Below, in pieces: positions 43,056-51,717 of a stretch of DNA of 64,000 bases (position 1 is its first letter; each line of letters starts with the position of its first letter). Made by a program: the position numbers and the translations under genes. A model generated the notes under the pieces. It saw only the letters and a program-made list of their open reading frames with translations, was not told where the DNA came from and did no database searches. Source of the DNA: an uncultured Ruminococcus sp. (GTDB lineage Bacteria > Bacillota > Clostridia > Oscillospirales > Ruminococcaceae); NCBI GenBank assembly GCA_946413815.1, contig CAMKMD010000006.1, forward strand, positions 37,436 through 101,435, read 5' to 3'.

Positions 43056-44579
43056 TTAGTCATCCCACTCGAGAGAAGAGATGTGCTCAGAAACGAGATC
43101 CTTGAATGCTTCCTGTGTAGCATCCCAATCGCCGGAGCCCTCGAGGTACTCAGTCTTAACAGCCTCAACGAAGTCAGTCTTAACTGTTGCATCGTAAGGA
43201 GTGATGAGGCCCTTGAAGTCGATTGTCTTAGCGTTGTCAGCGAGAGCCTCGTAGAAGTTCTGGCCGCCGAGGTTGTTTGTGATAACCTCGTTGAATACAG
43301 TCTTGGAACCGATGAGGTCGTCCATAACCTTGCTGTTGTTTACGTACTCAGGCTTTGCAACAGCGTAAGCAGCGAGCTGCTTCTCGTCAGATGTTGCAGA
43401 GATGATGAAGTCCTTAGCCTCGTCGCCGTTGTCTGTAGCAGGGTTAACAACGATCCATGTACCGCCCCAGTAGAAAGGAGTCGGGCCCTGGCATACTGCC
43501 CACTTGCCGTATGTAGCGCCGCCCTCGTTTGTCTCCTTATCGAAGCCGCCAGCAGCATCAAGAGCGAAGCCGCCGAAGCCCCATGTAGAAACGAAGTAGC
43601 CCATGCAGCTATCGTTTGTACCAGCAGCTGTCCAGTCATCGGACCACTGGCTGTTCTTTGTGATACCGCCGCAATCCCACAGAGCCTTAGCTGTGTCAGC
43701 GAAGTCCTTGCAGAAGTCATCGATTACGAGCTTGTTATCCTTTACCCAAGGCTGTGTACGTCCACAAGCATATGCCTGCCACATACCACCGAGTGTATCA
43801 GCGAGAGCTGTCTTACCACCGGACTTGTCAGCAACTGTCTTAGCAGCCTCAACGAACTTGTCCCAGTCAGAGATCTGCTCCTGCATTGCATCAGGATCAG
43901 CAGCACCGAGGTACTCCTCAGCGAGGTCACTTCTGTAGTAGAAGCCGCCTGCTGCAGCCTGCCATGAAACGCCCTTACGAACGCCGTTGGAATCCTTACC
44001 GATCTCATCTGTGTAAGCGTAGATGTTAGAGAAATCGCTGTCGCCAAGACCGAGCTTCTCAAGAGGAAGTGTCTTGTCGTCATCGTTGATGTACTTCAGA
44101 GCCCAGTCAGCCTCAACGAAGTATACATCAAGGTCAGAACCAGCATCGAAGAGCTGATCATACTTCTCGGAAGCGTCGCCGCCGCCTACACCGAAGTTGA
44201 TGAAGTCAATACCGTCAACCTTGCCATCCTTGAGGTCATCGCCGATTGTATCGAAGCTGATGCCCTTCCACTGAGCGATGAGGTAAGGAACGTCATCACC
44301 GTTCCAAGCAGCAACTGTGAACTTGTCGCCGCCCTGGCCAACGCTTGCGTCTACGTCGCCGCTCTTAGCGTCAACAGCAGGCTTCTCTTCGTCAGCAGGC
44401 TTCTCTTCGTCAGCGGGCTTCTCCTCGTCAGCAGGTGCCTCTGTAGCCTCGTCAGCCTGTGAAGCAGGTGTCTCAGAAGCAGGTGTGGAACCAGTGTCTG
44501 TGTTTCCACAGCTTGCGAATGCTGTAGCTGCCATAGAAAGAGTAGCTACGAGTGCTAATGTCTTCTTAAGTGTGTTCAT
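43056..44579 (-). CDS. Sugar ABC transporter substrate-binding lipoprotein
   Basis: 507 residues. A lipoprotein signal ends in FASC (Cys23), followed by an acidic, Pro-rich tether with three tandem ADEEKP repeats and then a family 1-type extracellular solute-binding fold (WNGDDVPYLIAQWKG, WKF-like ADWALKYINDD, TWGFGGFALDA). It captures an oligosaccharide at the outer face for the two downstream permeases. Codons are strongly biased to C-ending forms, suggesting high expression. Strong AAGGAGG site 9 bp before the ATG. Substrate unknown. Confidence 0.9.
   Translation of the reverse strand: MNTLKKTLALVATLSMAATAFASCGNTDTGSTPASETPASQADEATEAPADEEKPADEEKPADEEKPAVDAKSGDVDASVGQGGDKFTVAAWNGDDVPYLIAQWKGISFDTIGDDLKDGKVDGIDFINFGVGGGDASEKYDQLFDAGSDLDVYFVEADWALKYINDDDKTLPLEKLGLGDSDFSNIYAYTDEIGKDSNGVRKGVSWQAAAGGFYYRSDLAEEYLGAADPDAMQEQISDWDKFVEAAKTVADKSGGKTALADTLGGMWQAYACGRTQPWVKDNKLVIDDFCKDFADTAKALWDCGGITKNSQWSDDWTAAGTNDSCMGYFVSTWGFGGFALDAAGGFDKETNEGGATYGKWAVCQGPTPFYWGGTWIVVNPATDNGDEAKDFIISATSDEKQLAAYAVAKPEYVNNSKVMDDLIGSKTVFNEVITNNLGGQNFYEALADNAKTIDFKGLITPYDATVKTDFVEAVKTEYLEGSGDWDATQEAFKDLVSEHISSLEWDD
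44381..44434. repeat. Three tandem 18-bp repeats in the binding-protein tether
   Basis: Units at 44381-44398, 44399-44416 and 44417-44434 differ at one or two bases and encode ADEEKP on the minus strand. Copy number may vary between strains. Confidence 0.85.
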
Positions 44580-44602
44580 CAGATTTTTCCTCCTTAAATA
44601 TG

Positions 44603-44629
44603 TATTATACCTCTTTCACGGGTATAATA
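44603..44629 (-). promoter_or_regulatory. Inverted repeat just upstream of the binding-protein ribosome binding site
   Basis: TATTATACC (44603-44611) and GGTATAATA (44621-44629) are perfect 9-bp inverted copies with a 9-base loop, ending about 8 bases before AAGGAGG. It can be a hairpin in the leader or a protein-binding site. Confidence 0.6.
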
Positions 44630-44637
44630 TTAAGAAA

Positions 44638-44827
44638 ATGTTTTTGCCTCAGCTCCGTTTCAGTTCAGCGGCGATTGTCCTCGCTCGTCATCCCCTGACT
44701 TCTGCTTCGGCTGTCCTTCTCAGGACTGCATATCCGGAAACCTCGTTTCCGTTATGCTCGGCACGGGGAATGCATTGACTGCTTTTTGCGGTCTGGTCAT
44801 ATCCTGACCACTTTCTCCCCTTGCGTT
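44638..44827 (-). ncRNA. Candidate structured leader RNA of the sugar importer operon
   Basis: About 190 nt transcribed from the promoter at 44834-44862 are much more GC-rich than the flanks and carry several strong local hairpins on the minus strand: TGGTCA-GGATA-TGACCA; GCATA/TATGC enclosing CGGAAAC-GAG-GTTTCCG; and GTCCT-GAGA-AGGAC. GGGGA at the 5' end can pair with TTCCCC about 40 nt later, and the same TTCCCC can alternatively pair with AGGGGA further on. No open frame with a ribosome binding site fits. I do not recognise the family. Confidence 0.45.
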
Positions 44828-44833
44828 AATTCA

Positions 44834-44862
44834 AATATACAGCATTTTTTGCGAATAGTCAA
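44834..44862 (-). promoter_or_regulatory. Promoter of the sugar importer operon
   Basis: On the minus strand TTGACT (plus 44857-44862), 17 bp, TATATT (plus 44834-44839), predicting a start near 44827 and a leader of about 250 nt. Confidence 0.65.
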
Positions 44863-44895
44863 CCTTTGTATCATTCTTTAATATTTTTTGTGCGT

Positions 44896-44929
44896 AGTGT
44901 ACATTTTCAACATCTGTTATTAGTACACT
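44896..44929. promoter_or_regulatory. Candidate operator upstream of the importer promoter
   Basis: A 7-bp inverted repeat, AGTGTAC (44896-44902) and GTACACT (44923-44929), lies about 35 bp upstream of the -35 element. Spacing of 20 bp between arms could suit a dimeric activator. Confidence 0.35.
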
Positions 44930-45082
44930 TTTACATATTAAAAGGCCTCTTTCGGCAAATGTTACAAATTGGTAACTTGATTTTTTGTGACCTAATTCAA
45001 CATAAAGTGTCATGTTATTTTATAGTATTTGCCCAACATACAAAACTATCAATGGCTGTATTACCTGATTTTAGTCAATTTG
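44930..45082. other. AT-rich intergenic sequence
   Basis: Between the importer promoter region and the C1 peptidase stop I see no gene and no strong terminator. A short inverted repeat GTTAC-AAATTG-GTAAC (about 44959-44974) is the only notable structure. Confidence 0.5.
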
Positions 45083-48000
45083 TCACTGTTTTGTTGCCAT
45101 TTCAGCATAATAGCTCAATATCAGGCTGGCATCTGTTGAATCAATTACTCCGCTCTTATCAAAATCTGCTGCTCTGGTCAAATCTTGTGGTATCAGACCT
45201 TCCCCGCCTGTAGAGGTATGTGCATAATGCTCAAGCACGAGAACGGCATCGTTGGAATCCACGAAACCGTCACGGTTCACATCGCCGGTAAGAAAGTCTT
45301 CAACTATGGTGAAGAGCACCTTTGAGGGCAGGTCGTATGGTGTAGCCGCATATCTCACTGCCACCGGTTCGCCTGCCCTGGGCACGCTGTCTGTATGCGC
45401 CCAGTCGGCAAGATACATCCGGAAGGCCTCTTCCTCTGTCTTTGTACCGAAAGCTCTGCTGACAGCGGAGAAGAAGGCTTCCTCACTGCTGTATCCAAGA
45501 TGATCCAGCTGGTCATAAGTCAGGCTGCTCACATCTTCAAGCGCTGTAATCGACATACCGCTTTCCTTGTCGAGTACAATCTCCCCGTCTGTCACCGTAT
45601 ATGCCGGAAGACCGGACGGTGCATCGGGTGCATCGGGTATCTCGAATGTGACTTCCTTTGAGGGGTAGTGTTTCTCGTCACCGGCATCCCTGAGGACGAG
45701 TTTTTCCCCCGCAAGAACGAAGAGCCATTCTCCGGTCGAATCAGTGTAGCGTCTGCTGCTGCAGTCCGTCCACTCACCCCCGCCGACGCTTACCTCTATC
45801 TTTCCGGACTCCTCCGGAAGCTTTACTGAACTGCGCAGACAATCAAGCTCAAGGCCTGATAAGTCTGTAGTGTACTTTACAAACAGCGTCCCTGTTTCTC
45901 CGTCCGGAAGAGTATAGGTCAGTTCCCTTCCGCCTGAGGAAGTCATATCGGAATCTTCCGTGTAGGTATTGCCGGCTTCATCCTGTGCAGTACCTTCACC
46001 TCCGGCAAAATGGAGCTGCATGGTCTCTGTATCAACCCATACCGGGTCGCTTTCAAATCTGAGGGCTATCGTCCTGTCAGGCTTCCCTTCCTTTGAAAGA
46101 ATTATCTCAACAGGCTTCATCCTGTCGGAAATGTCTGTTGTTGTAGAGTACTCACCAGAGACAAAAGGTACGCCGTTCACGGAGATGGAGGAATCCGAGA
46201 AGATGCGGAGCCAGAGACGTGTTTCGTCAGCGGCGCCGTGGATAGTTATCTCGTCAGGTGTAGTATAGGGAGGGGCAAATTCGTATTTTGTCTTTAATGT
46301 ACCGCTTCCGAAGCTGTATTCAAGAGCCTGCAGGGACTGCTGCTCCGGAGAGTATATCCCCGTCGTCATAGCAGAGCATTTATCACTGCAGGCGTATATC
46401 TTCACCGGTGATACTATCTCTATAGGTTCAGTGTATTCACGGGGCGTACTGTCTGTATCAGTATGATACATTATACTGCTGCCGTCCGTGGTATACATGG
46501 ATATCTTTTCGCCTGCCGTGACCATACCGTCAGGGCGGCTGAACTTTACCCTGCCTGCCGGGCTTGCGAAAGCTTTCAGGGCGATGTTGCCCATGGTGGC
46601 TGTAACCTCACCCTCTGCGAACTCCTTCCGGAAGGTATCCATCTGGTCATTGACCATTACAAGGAGGTCTGAGTCCTCCTCCTCGATGCCGTCCATAAGC
46701 TGTTCGTATATAGCGTCAAGGAGCTGCTGCTCCTCTTCTTCTGTATAGTGGATATCATCACCCTTGATATCAGTCCATTCAAGACCATCGGCACTGTAGA
46801 AGCTCTCTCCGCTGTGGGTATATCCGGTTATGACATCGTAGTTGGTATAGGTATCAACGCAGAATATCTCGCCTGTGGTACTGTTCTCCGAGGCTATGAC
46901 GCACTCTATGGGGATCAGGAATCCTGTATCGGGGGATACGAGCTCCGCCACTACGCTGAACCTGCTCCCCGCCTTTGAGAATACGGGCGTATCAAAGGGG
47001 ATGGTCTGATATCCGGAAAGCTCACAGATGCCCGAAGCGACCTCATGGGCTGTGCCTGATACAGGGTCCTCAGGATCCGTAAGGTCGGTGTACACCCAGA
47101 CATTGTACTGAGTGCCGGATTGACGGATGAAGGTCGAACAAGCCTCGATATTTTCGTCATCCCTGCCCTCGAAAATGTTTGCCATGTATGCCGGAAGCCC
47201 GGGTTCTTCGGTGTCGTCATGCACACTTATAGACTGCATGGCAGCAAAGGTATCATGCTGATAGATGCTTGTATAGTTATCTGCACGGCCAAGCTCGAAG
47301 GTAGTAAACTCGCTGAGTGATGTATCCTCGTAGGATATCCATATATAACCATCGTCGCCGTACTTATCGCCCCAGCTGTTCTTGCAGAGCCATGCGCCGT
47401 CATTGTCGGGGGTGAGACGGAAGTTTTCCTTCGGGTAGCTGTCGTCCCAGCCTGCTATGGTGACTGCATGGTTCGCAAATCTCGGACGCTTGCGGCAGAA
47501 GGATGAGTGATTGGTGCTGTCGTAGTATTTTGTTACGTTTGAGAAGTAGCTGACCTCCACCGGCTTTCCGCTGTAGACCATCTGCTTTACCAGAGAATTC
47601 ACTTCAGCGGCATTTGTACGGTCATGGTCAAAGTCAAAGGTATAGGCTGTTTCAAGGTGATAGACCGCTTCGGTGGCATCACGTCTCTCCTCCAGCTTCT
47701 CCTTGTCTCCGTAGGGCATGAAGGATTCCTCCACCGGCCCTTCCCACTGTGCCCAGAGACATATAACAGCATCCGAGTTGGCGCCTTTGTTGAGCTGCTC
47801 GTCAAGTGAAAGCTCCGGTTCGAGTTCACGGTAGAACTGTCCGGCGACCTGAAACTCTGAGAGGTCAACAGCCTTGCCGTACTGATAGAGCTGCGCCTCT
47901 GCACAGGCTGCCGCACCATGCGCCCAGCAGGTACCATAACCTGTCTGGTCCCTCACAGGAGACATCTTCCCCTCGTCCCTGAGACTGTAGGAGGAAGGAA

Positions 48001-48235
48001 GCGCTGTATCGTCAAGTGATACCGCCTGAGTCAGGGGCGTATCTACCGCAAAATGCAGGCCGCCGTTCATGCCGCTGTCTTCAGAGAAGCTGAATACAGG
48101 TGCAGAAAGGGTGAAGCCGCGGGGTGCTGAGGACTGCACAGTCATAAGCCCGGCAATGCCTTCAGATGCGGGCTGAAGGAATGTCAGCAGCATTGCTGCA
48201 GCAGATGCAGCCGCCTGTATCTTCTTTAAGATCAT
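45083..48235 (-). CDS. Secreted C1-family cysteine peptidase with lectin-like region and type I dockerin
   Basis: 1050 residues from the ATG at 48235 (AAAGGTGAG upstream). A signal peptide (about 1-28) is followed by a papain-like domain with Cys103 (YGTCWAHGAAACAE), His256 (RFANHAVTIAGWDD) and Asn286 (CKNSWGDKYGDDGYIWISY). A lectin-like domain then precedes a chitobiase-type beta domain (TTDGSSIMYHTDTDSTPREYTEPI) and further beta modules. The last about 66 residues form a dockerin with two calcium loops: DVNRDGFVDSNDAVLVLEHY and DFDKSGVIDSTDASLILSYY. It should attach to a cohesin-bearing scaffold or wall protein. It is the final gene of the tmcAL-to-ydcF run. Confidence 0.9.
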   Translation of the reverse strand: MILKKIQAAASAAAMLLTFLQPASEGIAGLMTVQSSAPRGFTLSAPVFSFSEDSGMNGGLHFAVDTPLTQAVSLDDTALPSSYSLRDEGKMSPVRDQTGYGTCWAHGAAACAEAQLYQYGKAVDLSEFQVAGQFYRELEPELSLDEQLNKGANSDAVICLWAQWEGPVEESFMPYGDKEKLEERRDATEAVYHLETAYTFDFDHDRTNAAEVNSLVKQMVYSGKPVEVSYFSNVTKYYDSTNHSSFCRKRPRFANHAVTIAGWDDSYPKENFRLTPDNDGAWLCKNSWGDKYGDDGYIWISYEDTSLSEFTTFELGRADNYTSIYQHDTFAAMQSISVHDDTEEPGLPAYMANIFEGRDDENIEACSTFIRQSGTQYNVWVYTDLTDPEDPVSGTAHEVASGICELSGYQTIPFDTPVFSKAGSRFSVVAELVSPDTGFLIPIECVIASENSTTGEIFCVDTYTNYDVITGYTHSGESFYSADGLEWTDIKGDDIHYTEEEEQQLLDAIYEQLMDGIEEEDSDLLVMVNDQMDTFRKEFAEGEVTATMGNIALKAFASPAGRVKFSRPDGMVTAGEKISMYTTDGSSIMYHTDTDSTPREYTEPIEIVSPVKIYACSDKCSAMTTGIYSPEQQSLQALEYSFGSGTLKTKYEFAPPYTTPDEITIHGAADETRLWLRIFSDSSISVNGVPFVSGEYSTTTDISDRMKPVEIILSKEGKPDRTIALRFESDPVWVDTETMQLHFAGGEGTAQDEAGNTYTEDSDMTSSGGRELTYTLPDGETGTLFVKYTTDLSGLELDCLRSSVKLPEESGKIEVSVGGGEWTDCSSRRYTDSTGEWLFVLAGEKLVLRDAGDEKHYPSKEVTFEIPDAPDAPSGLPAYTVTDGEIVLDKESGMSITALEDVSSLTYDQLDHLGYSSEEAFFSAVSRAFGTKTEEEAFRMYLADWAHTDSVPRAGEPVAVRYAATPYDLPSKVLFTIVEDFLTGDVNRDGFVDSNDAVLVLEHYAHTSTGGEGLIPQDLTRAADFDKSGVIDSTDASLILSYYAEMATKQ

Positions 48236-48240
48236 AGATC

Positions 48241-49035
48241 TCACCTTTTTAATGTATAGAATACTATACCGAACCACTCTCTGACCCAGTAGGTCGGAAG
48301 AAGCCAGCCCGGTGTTGCGGACGAGATATTATATGTGCTGTCAATACCGAGCTGTCCAGCAAGCATCTCCGCACGATACTGATGAAAACCGTCTGTCACA
48401 AGAGTTATCCTTGAGGGAAGTGCGTTCTCCTCAATGACCTTCTGTGAAAAGATAAGGTTTTCCTTTGTGTCCTTTGACTTGTCCTCCAAATAGATACGGT
48501 CTTCGGAAATGCCGTAGCCCATAAGGAGAGAGCGCATACACTCGGCTTCACTGATATACTCATCGTCGCCCTGACCGCCTGATACAACTACGGGAACACC
48601 GGGGTGAGCCAGAAGATAATCCTTTGCCGCATTTATGCGCTTTGAGAGCATAAGGCTCGGTCCGCCCTTATTGACCTTGCAGCCGAGTACGACTACAGTG
48701 GTATCATCGTTCTTCGGCGGGTCATTCATCTCTCTCAGCATCAGCGCACTGAGTACGCCGCAGAGTAATATCCCTCCGGCAAGGAATACGCCAAAGGATG
48801 AAAGTACCACCCTGCCTGCCGGTGACTGCCATATCCTGCCGGCAAGCCTTGCAAGCGGGTCCCAGAACAGCGCCGCAGAAGCTGCAAGTGCGCAGAACGT
48901 GAATCCGAATGCGTTGCCCACATTAATTATCTTTACAGTGAAAGGGGCAAGGAACCACAAAGCCAGTGCGGCAAAGCAGCCTGCGATTATAAGACGTATC
49001 AGGACTAAAGTCATTCTGTGTTTTTTCTTCTCCAT
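48241..49035 (-). CDS. YdcF/SanA-family membrane protein (DUF218)
   Basis: 264 residues. Three N-terminal helices (LVLIRLIIAGCFAALALWFL; FGFTFCALAASAALFW; VVLSSFGVFLAGGILLCGVL) precede the DUF218 domain: TTVVVLGCKVNKGGPSLMLSKRI, VVVSGGQGDDEYISEAECM and ITLVTDGFHQYRA. Homologues such as ElyC and SanA affect envelope integrity; the biochemical activity is not settled. It lies 22 bp after rsmI and 5 bp before the C1 peptidase. Confidence 0.88.
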   Translation of the reverse strand: MEKKKHRMTLVLIRLIIAGCFAALALWFLAPFTVKIINVGNAFGFTFCALAASAALFWDPLARLAGRIWQSPAGRVVLSSFGVFLAGGILLCGVLSALMLREMNDPPKNDDTTVVVLGCKVNKGGPSLMLSKRINAAKDYLLAHPGVPVVVSGGQGDDEYISEAECMRSLLMGYGISEDRIYLEDKSKDTKENLIFSQKVIEENALPSRITLVTDGFHQYRAEMLAGQLGIDSTYNISSATPGWLLPTYWVREWFGIVFYTLKR

Positions 49036-49057
49036 CTTGATATGTTATGCTCCGTAC

Positions 49058-49882
49058 TTATGTCAGTGCAGAATACAGCTCACTCTTACGGAAGCCTGTT
49101 TCCTTAGCGACAGCCTTGCAGGCTTCTGTCGGGCGTTCACCCTTGTCGATGAGCTGCTGTACCTGTGCAAGTGCCTCTTCGAGAGTAACAGCTGATGAAG
49201 CACTGTCCTGCCTGCCTTCAAGCACAAGGACATACTCTCCCCTCGGCTCCTGCTCATTATAATAAGCGCAGGCCTCGGCAAGTGTCATCCGGAGCACCTC
49301 CTCGTGGAGCTTCGTTATCTCACGGCAGAGGGCGATATGCCTCTCTCCGCCGAAAAAGCTGCAAAGGTCGCTGAGCGTAGTCTTTAGCTTGTGGGGAGCT
49401 TCATAGAAGACCATGACGGCTGTCTCGTTCCGGAGAAGCTCCAGTCTTTCGTTTCGTTCCTTCTTCCCTACCGGCAGAAAGCCTTCAAAGGTGAAGCGGG
49501 ATATCTGCATACCTGAAAGTGCTGCGGCAGTAGTAACTGCTGCGGGACCGGGGACAGCCCTTACCTCAATGCCGTTTTCGGCACAGAGCTTTACAAGTAC
49601 CTGACCGGGATCGGAAATACAGGGCATACCTGCATCTGTTACTACTCCGCCATTCTCGCCTGCAAGAAGACGTCCGATAATCCTATCGGCATCAGCACGG
49701 GAGCTGTGTTCATGGAAACTGACGAGCTGCTGCTTTATCTCGTAGTGATTCAGCAGCTTCATTGTCACTCTTGTATCCTCGGCACAGAGGAAGTCTACCT
49801 CCTCAAGCATACGGAGCTGACGGAGAGTTATGTCTTCAAGGTTGCCTATAGGTGTTCCTATGATATAGAGTATGCCGCTCAT
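49058..49882 (-). CDS. rsmI: 16S rRNA (cytidine(1402)-2'-O)-methyltransferase
   Basis: 274 residues from the ATG at 49882, which overlaps the upstream methyltransferase stop (ATGA) and has AAAGGAG. The tetrapyrrole-methylase fold starts LYIIGTPIGNLEDITLRQL. The conserved DAGMPCISDPG and VPGPAAVTTAAALSG blocks bind SAM. It methylates C1402 in the decoding centre. Pairing with the trmN-like gene is a common Firmicutes arrangement. Confidence 0.95.
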   Translation of the reverse strand: MSGILYIIGTPIGNLEDITLRQLRMLEEVDFLCAEDTRVTMKLLNHYEIKQQLVSFHEHSSRADADRIIGRLLAGENGGVVTDAGMPCISDPGQVLVKLCAENGIEVRAVPGPAAVTTAAALSGMQISRFTFEGFLPVGKKERNERLELLRNETAVMVFYEAPHKLKTTLSDLCSFFGGERHIALCREITKLHEEVLRMTLAEACAYYNEQEPRGEYVLVLEGRQDSASSAVTLEEALAQVQQLIDKGERPTEACKAVAKETGFRKSELYSALT

Positions 49883-50610
49883 GTCTGCTCCTTTCCGGTG
49901 TCGTAGATACGCTGGAGTTCTTCGGTAAAGCCGTCGCCGCTGCGTATATACAGCTGGGGCTCTATCTTCATAAAGGGCTTGGAGCCCTTCTTTCCTTCGA
50001 TGAGAAAGAGCCACGGTGATTCATCGGGATTCTTGGAAACCATACGAAGCCTTTTCGGCTCGATATCATGGTTCTTCATTGCGAATATCACGTCGCTGAG
50101 GCGCTCGGGACGGTTGCAGACACAGAGCCTGCCGCCGAATTTCAGCAGCTTCTGTGCAGCGGCGCATACATCGTCAATGTTGCACATTATCTCATGACGG
50201 GCTATCTTCTGGGCGGTGATGACGCTCTCAAATCCTGCCTTCGCAGCCTTGTACGGCGGATTGCAGGTAACGAGATCAAGCTGCCCGAGAGGGGCGCCTT
50301 CCCACAGTTCTTTCAGGTCAGCACATACAGGTACGATACCGCAGGAAGAGTCAAGCCCGCTGTATTCCATTCCCCTGCGGAGCTGATCTATAGCTCCCTC
50401 CTGTATGTCAACAGCATAGGTGATTTTCGGCGGAGCTGATTTCTGCATTATCAGAGGGATTATACCGCAGCCGGTGCCAAGGTCGCAGGCCTTGTCCTTC
50501 ATACGGTAATGTGAAAAATCCGTAAGCAGAAAAGCGTCAGTACCGAAACGATGATCAGTGCTGGCGCATACGTATATCTTATCTGTAAGTTTTTCGTATC
50601 TGTATTCCAT
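49879..50610 (-). CDS. tRNA1(Val) (adenine(37)-N6)-methyltransferase-like (TrmN/YabB family)
   Basis: 243 residues. A Rossmann methyltransferase: CDLGTGCGIIPLIM (SAM-binding motif I), YAVDIQEGAIDQL, and LDLVTCNPPYK with the NPPY motif of N6-adenine or amino methyltransferases. In B. subtilis the homologue yabB also precedes the rsmI homologue yabC's region (yabB-yazA-rsmI, from memory). Exact target nucleotide is inferred from the family. Confidence 0.9.
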   Translation of the reverse strand: MEYRYEKLTDKIYVCASTDHRFGTDAFLLTDFSHYRMKDKACDLGTGCGIIPLIMQKSAPPKITYAVDIQEGAIDQLRRGMEYSGLDSSCGIVPVCADLKELWEGAPLGQLDLVTCNPPYKAAKAGFESVITAQKIARHEIMCNIDDVCAAAQKLLKFGGRLCVCNRPERLSDVIFAMKNHDIEPKRLRMVSKNPDESPWLFLIEGKKGSKPFMKIEPQLYIRSGDGFTEELQRIYDTGKEQT

Positions 50611-50622
50611 GAAAGAATTCCT

Positions 50623-51702
50623 TTATCTTATTGTTCCTCCGCCGACTACGATATCTCCGTCGTAGAATACGACAGCCTGCCCGGAGGTAACGGCTCTCTG
50701 CGGCTCATCAAATACCACCTTGTATATACCGTCTCCGACATAAGAAAGCACAGCAGGCTGTTCATGCTGTGAGTACCTTGTCTTTGCAGTTATACGCATA
50801 GGTGCTTCAAGAGCTTCTACAGAGATGAGATTTACGTCCTCTGCTGTGAGGACGGATGTATACAGGTCGGATTCATCACCGAGAACAACTGTATTGCTCT
50901 CAACATCCTTCCTTACTACATATGCAGGTTTTCCGAGTGCTATTCCCAGACCCTTGCGCTGTCCGACAGTATAATTGATGATACCCTTATGTGTACCGAG
51001 CACCTTTCCTTCTGTATCGGTAAAGCTGCCATCCCGTACTTCTGCGCCGGTCAGCTTCTTTATAAAAGAAACATAGTCGCCGTCCGGTACAAAACAGATA
51101 TCCTGGCTGTCAGGCTTTGATGAATTGACAAGTCCTGCCTTTTCAGCTGCCGCACGGACCTCCTGCTTTTCAAGAGAACCAAGGGGGAAAAGGGTATGCG
51201 AAAGCTGCTCCTGTGTAAGCGCATACAGAACATAGGTCTGATCCTTGCTTCTGTCCTTCGGCCTTTTCAGGAGGTATCTTCCGGTATTCTCATCATATTC
51301 ACGTACTGCATAATGCCCCGTTGCGATATAGTCATATCCGAGCTCGAGCGCTCTTCTGAGCATCTTGTCGAATTTTACGTGCCGGTTGCATTCGATACAG
51401 GGATTGGGTGTCCTTCCGCAGAGATAACAGTCTGCGAACTGCTGCATCACCTTCTCATGGAAACAGTCACGGAAGTTGAATACAACGTGCTCGAAGCCGA
51501 GCTTGTACGCTACGGCTCTTGCATCCATGACATCATTCAGGGCGCAGCAGGTCTTGCCTTCCTTCTCTGCTTCAACGATATCTTTGTCCGAGAAGAGCTT
51601 GAGGGTCACACCCATTACTTCATAGCCCTGCTCACGCAGGAGCATTGCGGCAACGGAGCTGTCTACGCCTCCGCTCATGCCGACCATTACTTTATTGTTC
51701 AT
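50623..51702 (-). CDS. mnmA: tRNA-specific 2-thiouridylase MnmA
   Basis: 359 residues from the ATG at 51702 (a TTG at 51711 also opens the frame but sits too close to GGATC). The PP-loop is GMSGGVDSSVAAMLL. Catalytic Cys pair: one in RTPNPCIECNRHVKF, one in SQDICFVPDG. The central and beta-barrel C-terminal domains are complete (INYTVGQRKGLGIALGKPAYV, QAVVFYDGDIVVGGGTI). It places 2-thio at U34 of Lys, Glu and Gln tRNAs. No cysteine desulfurase gene is adjacent. Confidence 0.96.
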   Translation of the reverse strand: MNNKVMVGMSGGVDSSVAAMLLREQGYEVMGVTLKLFSDKDIVEAEKEGKTCCALNDVMDARAVAYKLGFEHVVFNFRDCFHEKVMQQFADCYLCGRTPNPCIECNRHVKFDKMLRRALELGYDYIATGHYAVREYDENTGRYLLKRPKDRSKDQTYVLYALTQEQLSHTLFPLGSLEKQEVRAAAEKAGLVNSSKPDSQDICFVPDGDYVSFIKKLTGAEVRDGSFTDTEGKVLGTHKGIINYTVGQRKGLGIALGKPAYVVRKDVESNTVVLGDESDLYTSVLTAEDVNLISVEALEAPMRITAKTRYSQHEQPAVLSYVGDGIYKVVFDEPQRAVTSGQAVVFYDGDIVVGGGTIR

Positions 51703-51717
51703 ACTGTGCAAGATCCT

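Noticed and set aside
43032..43967. 311-codon plus-strand frame opposite the sugar-binding protein
   Set aside because: Leu/Val/Ser-rich translation typical of the antisense of biased codons; the minus-strand protein is certain.
44381..44434. Short tandem repeats as a CRISPR array
   Set aside because: Units are contiguous, lack spacers and encode a protein tether.
44317..44778. Plus-strand frame over the binding-protein start and its leader
   Set aside because: It begins inside a gene read the other way and crosses its repeats; no ribosome binding site or domain.
44638..44827. Assignment of the leader as 6S RNA, tmRNA or a known riboswitch
   Set aside because: I compared remembered signatures (6S central bulge, tmRNA ends, T-box, SAM, glycine) and none matched well enough to name it.
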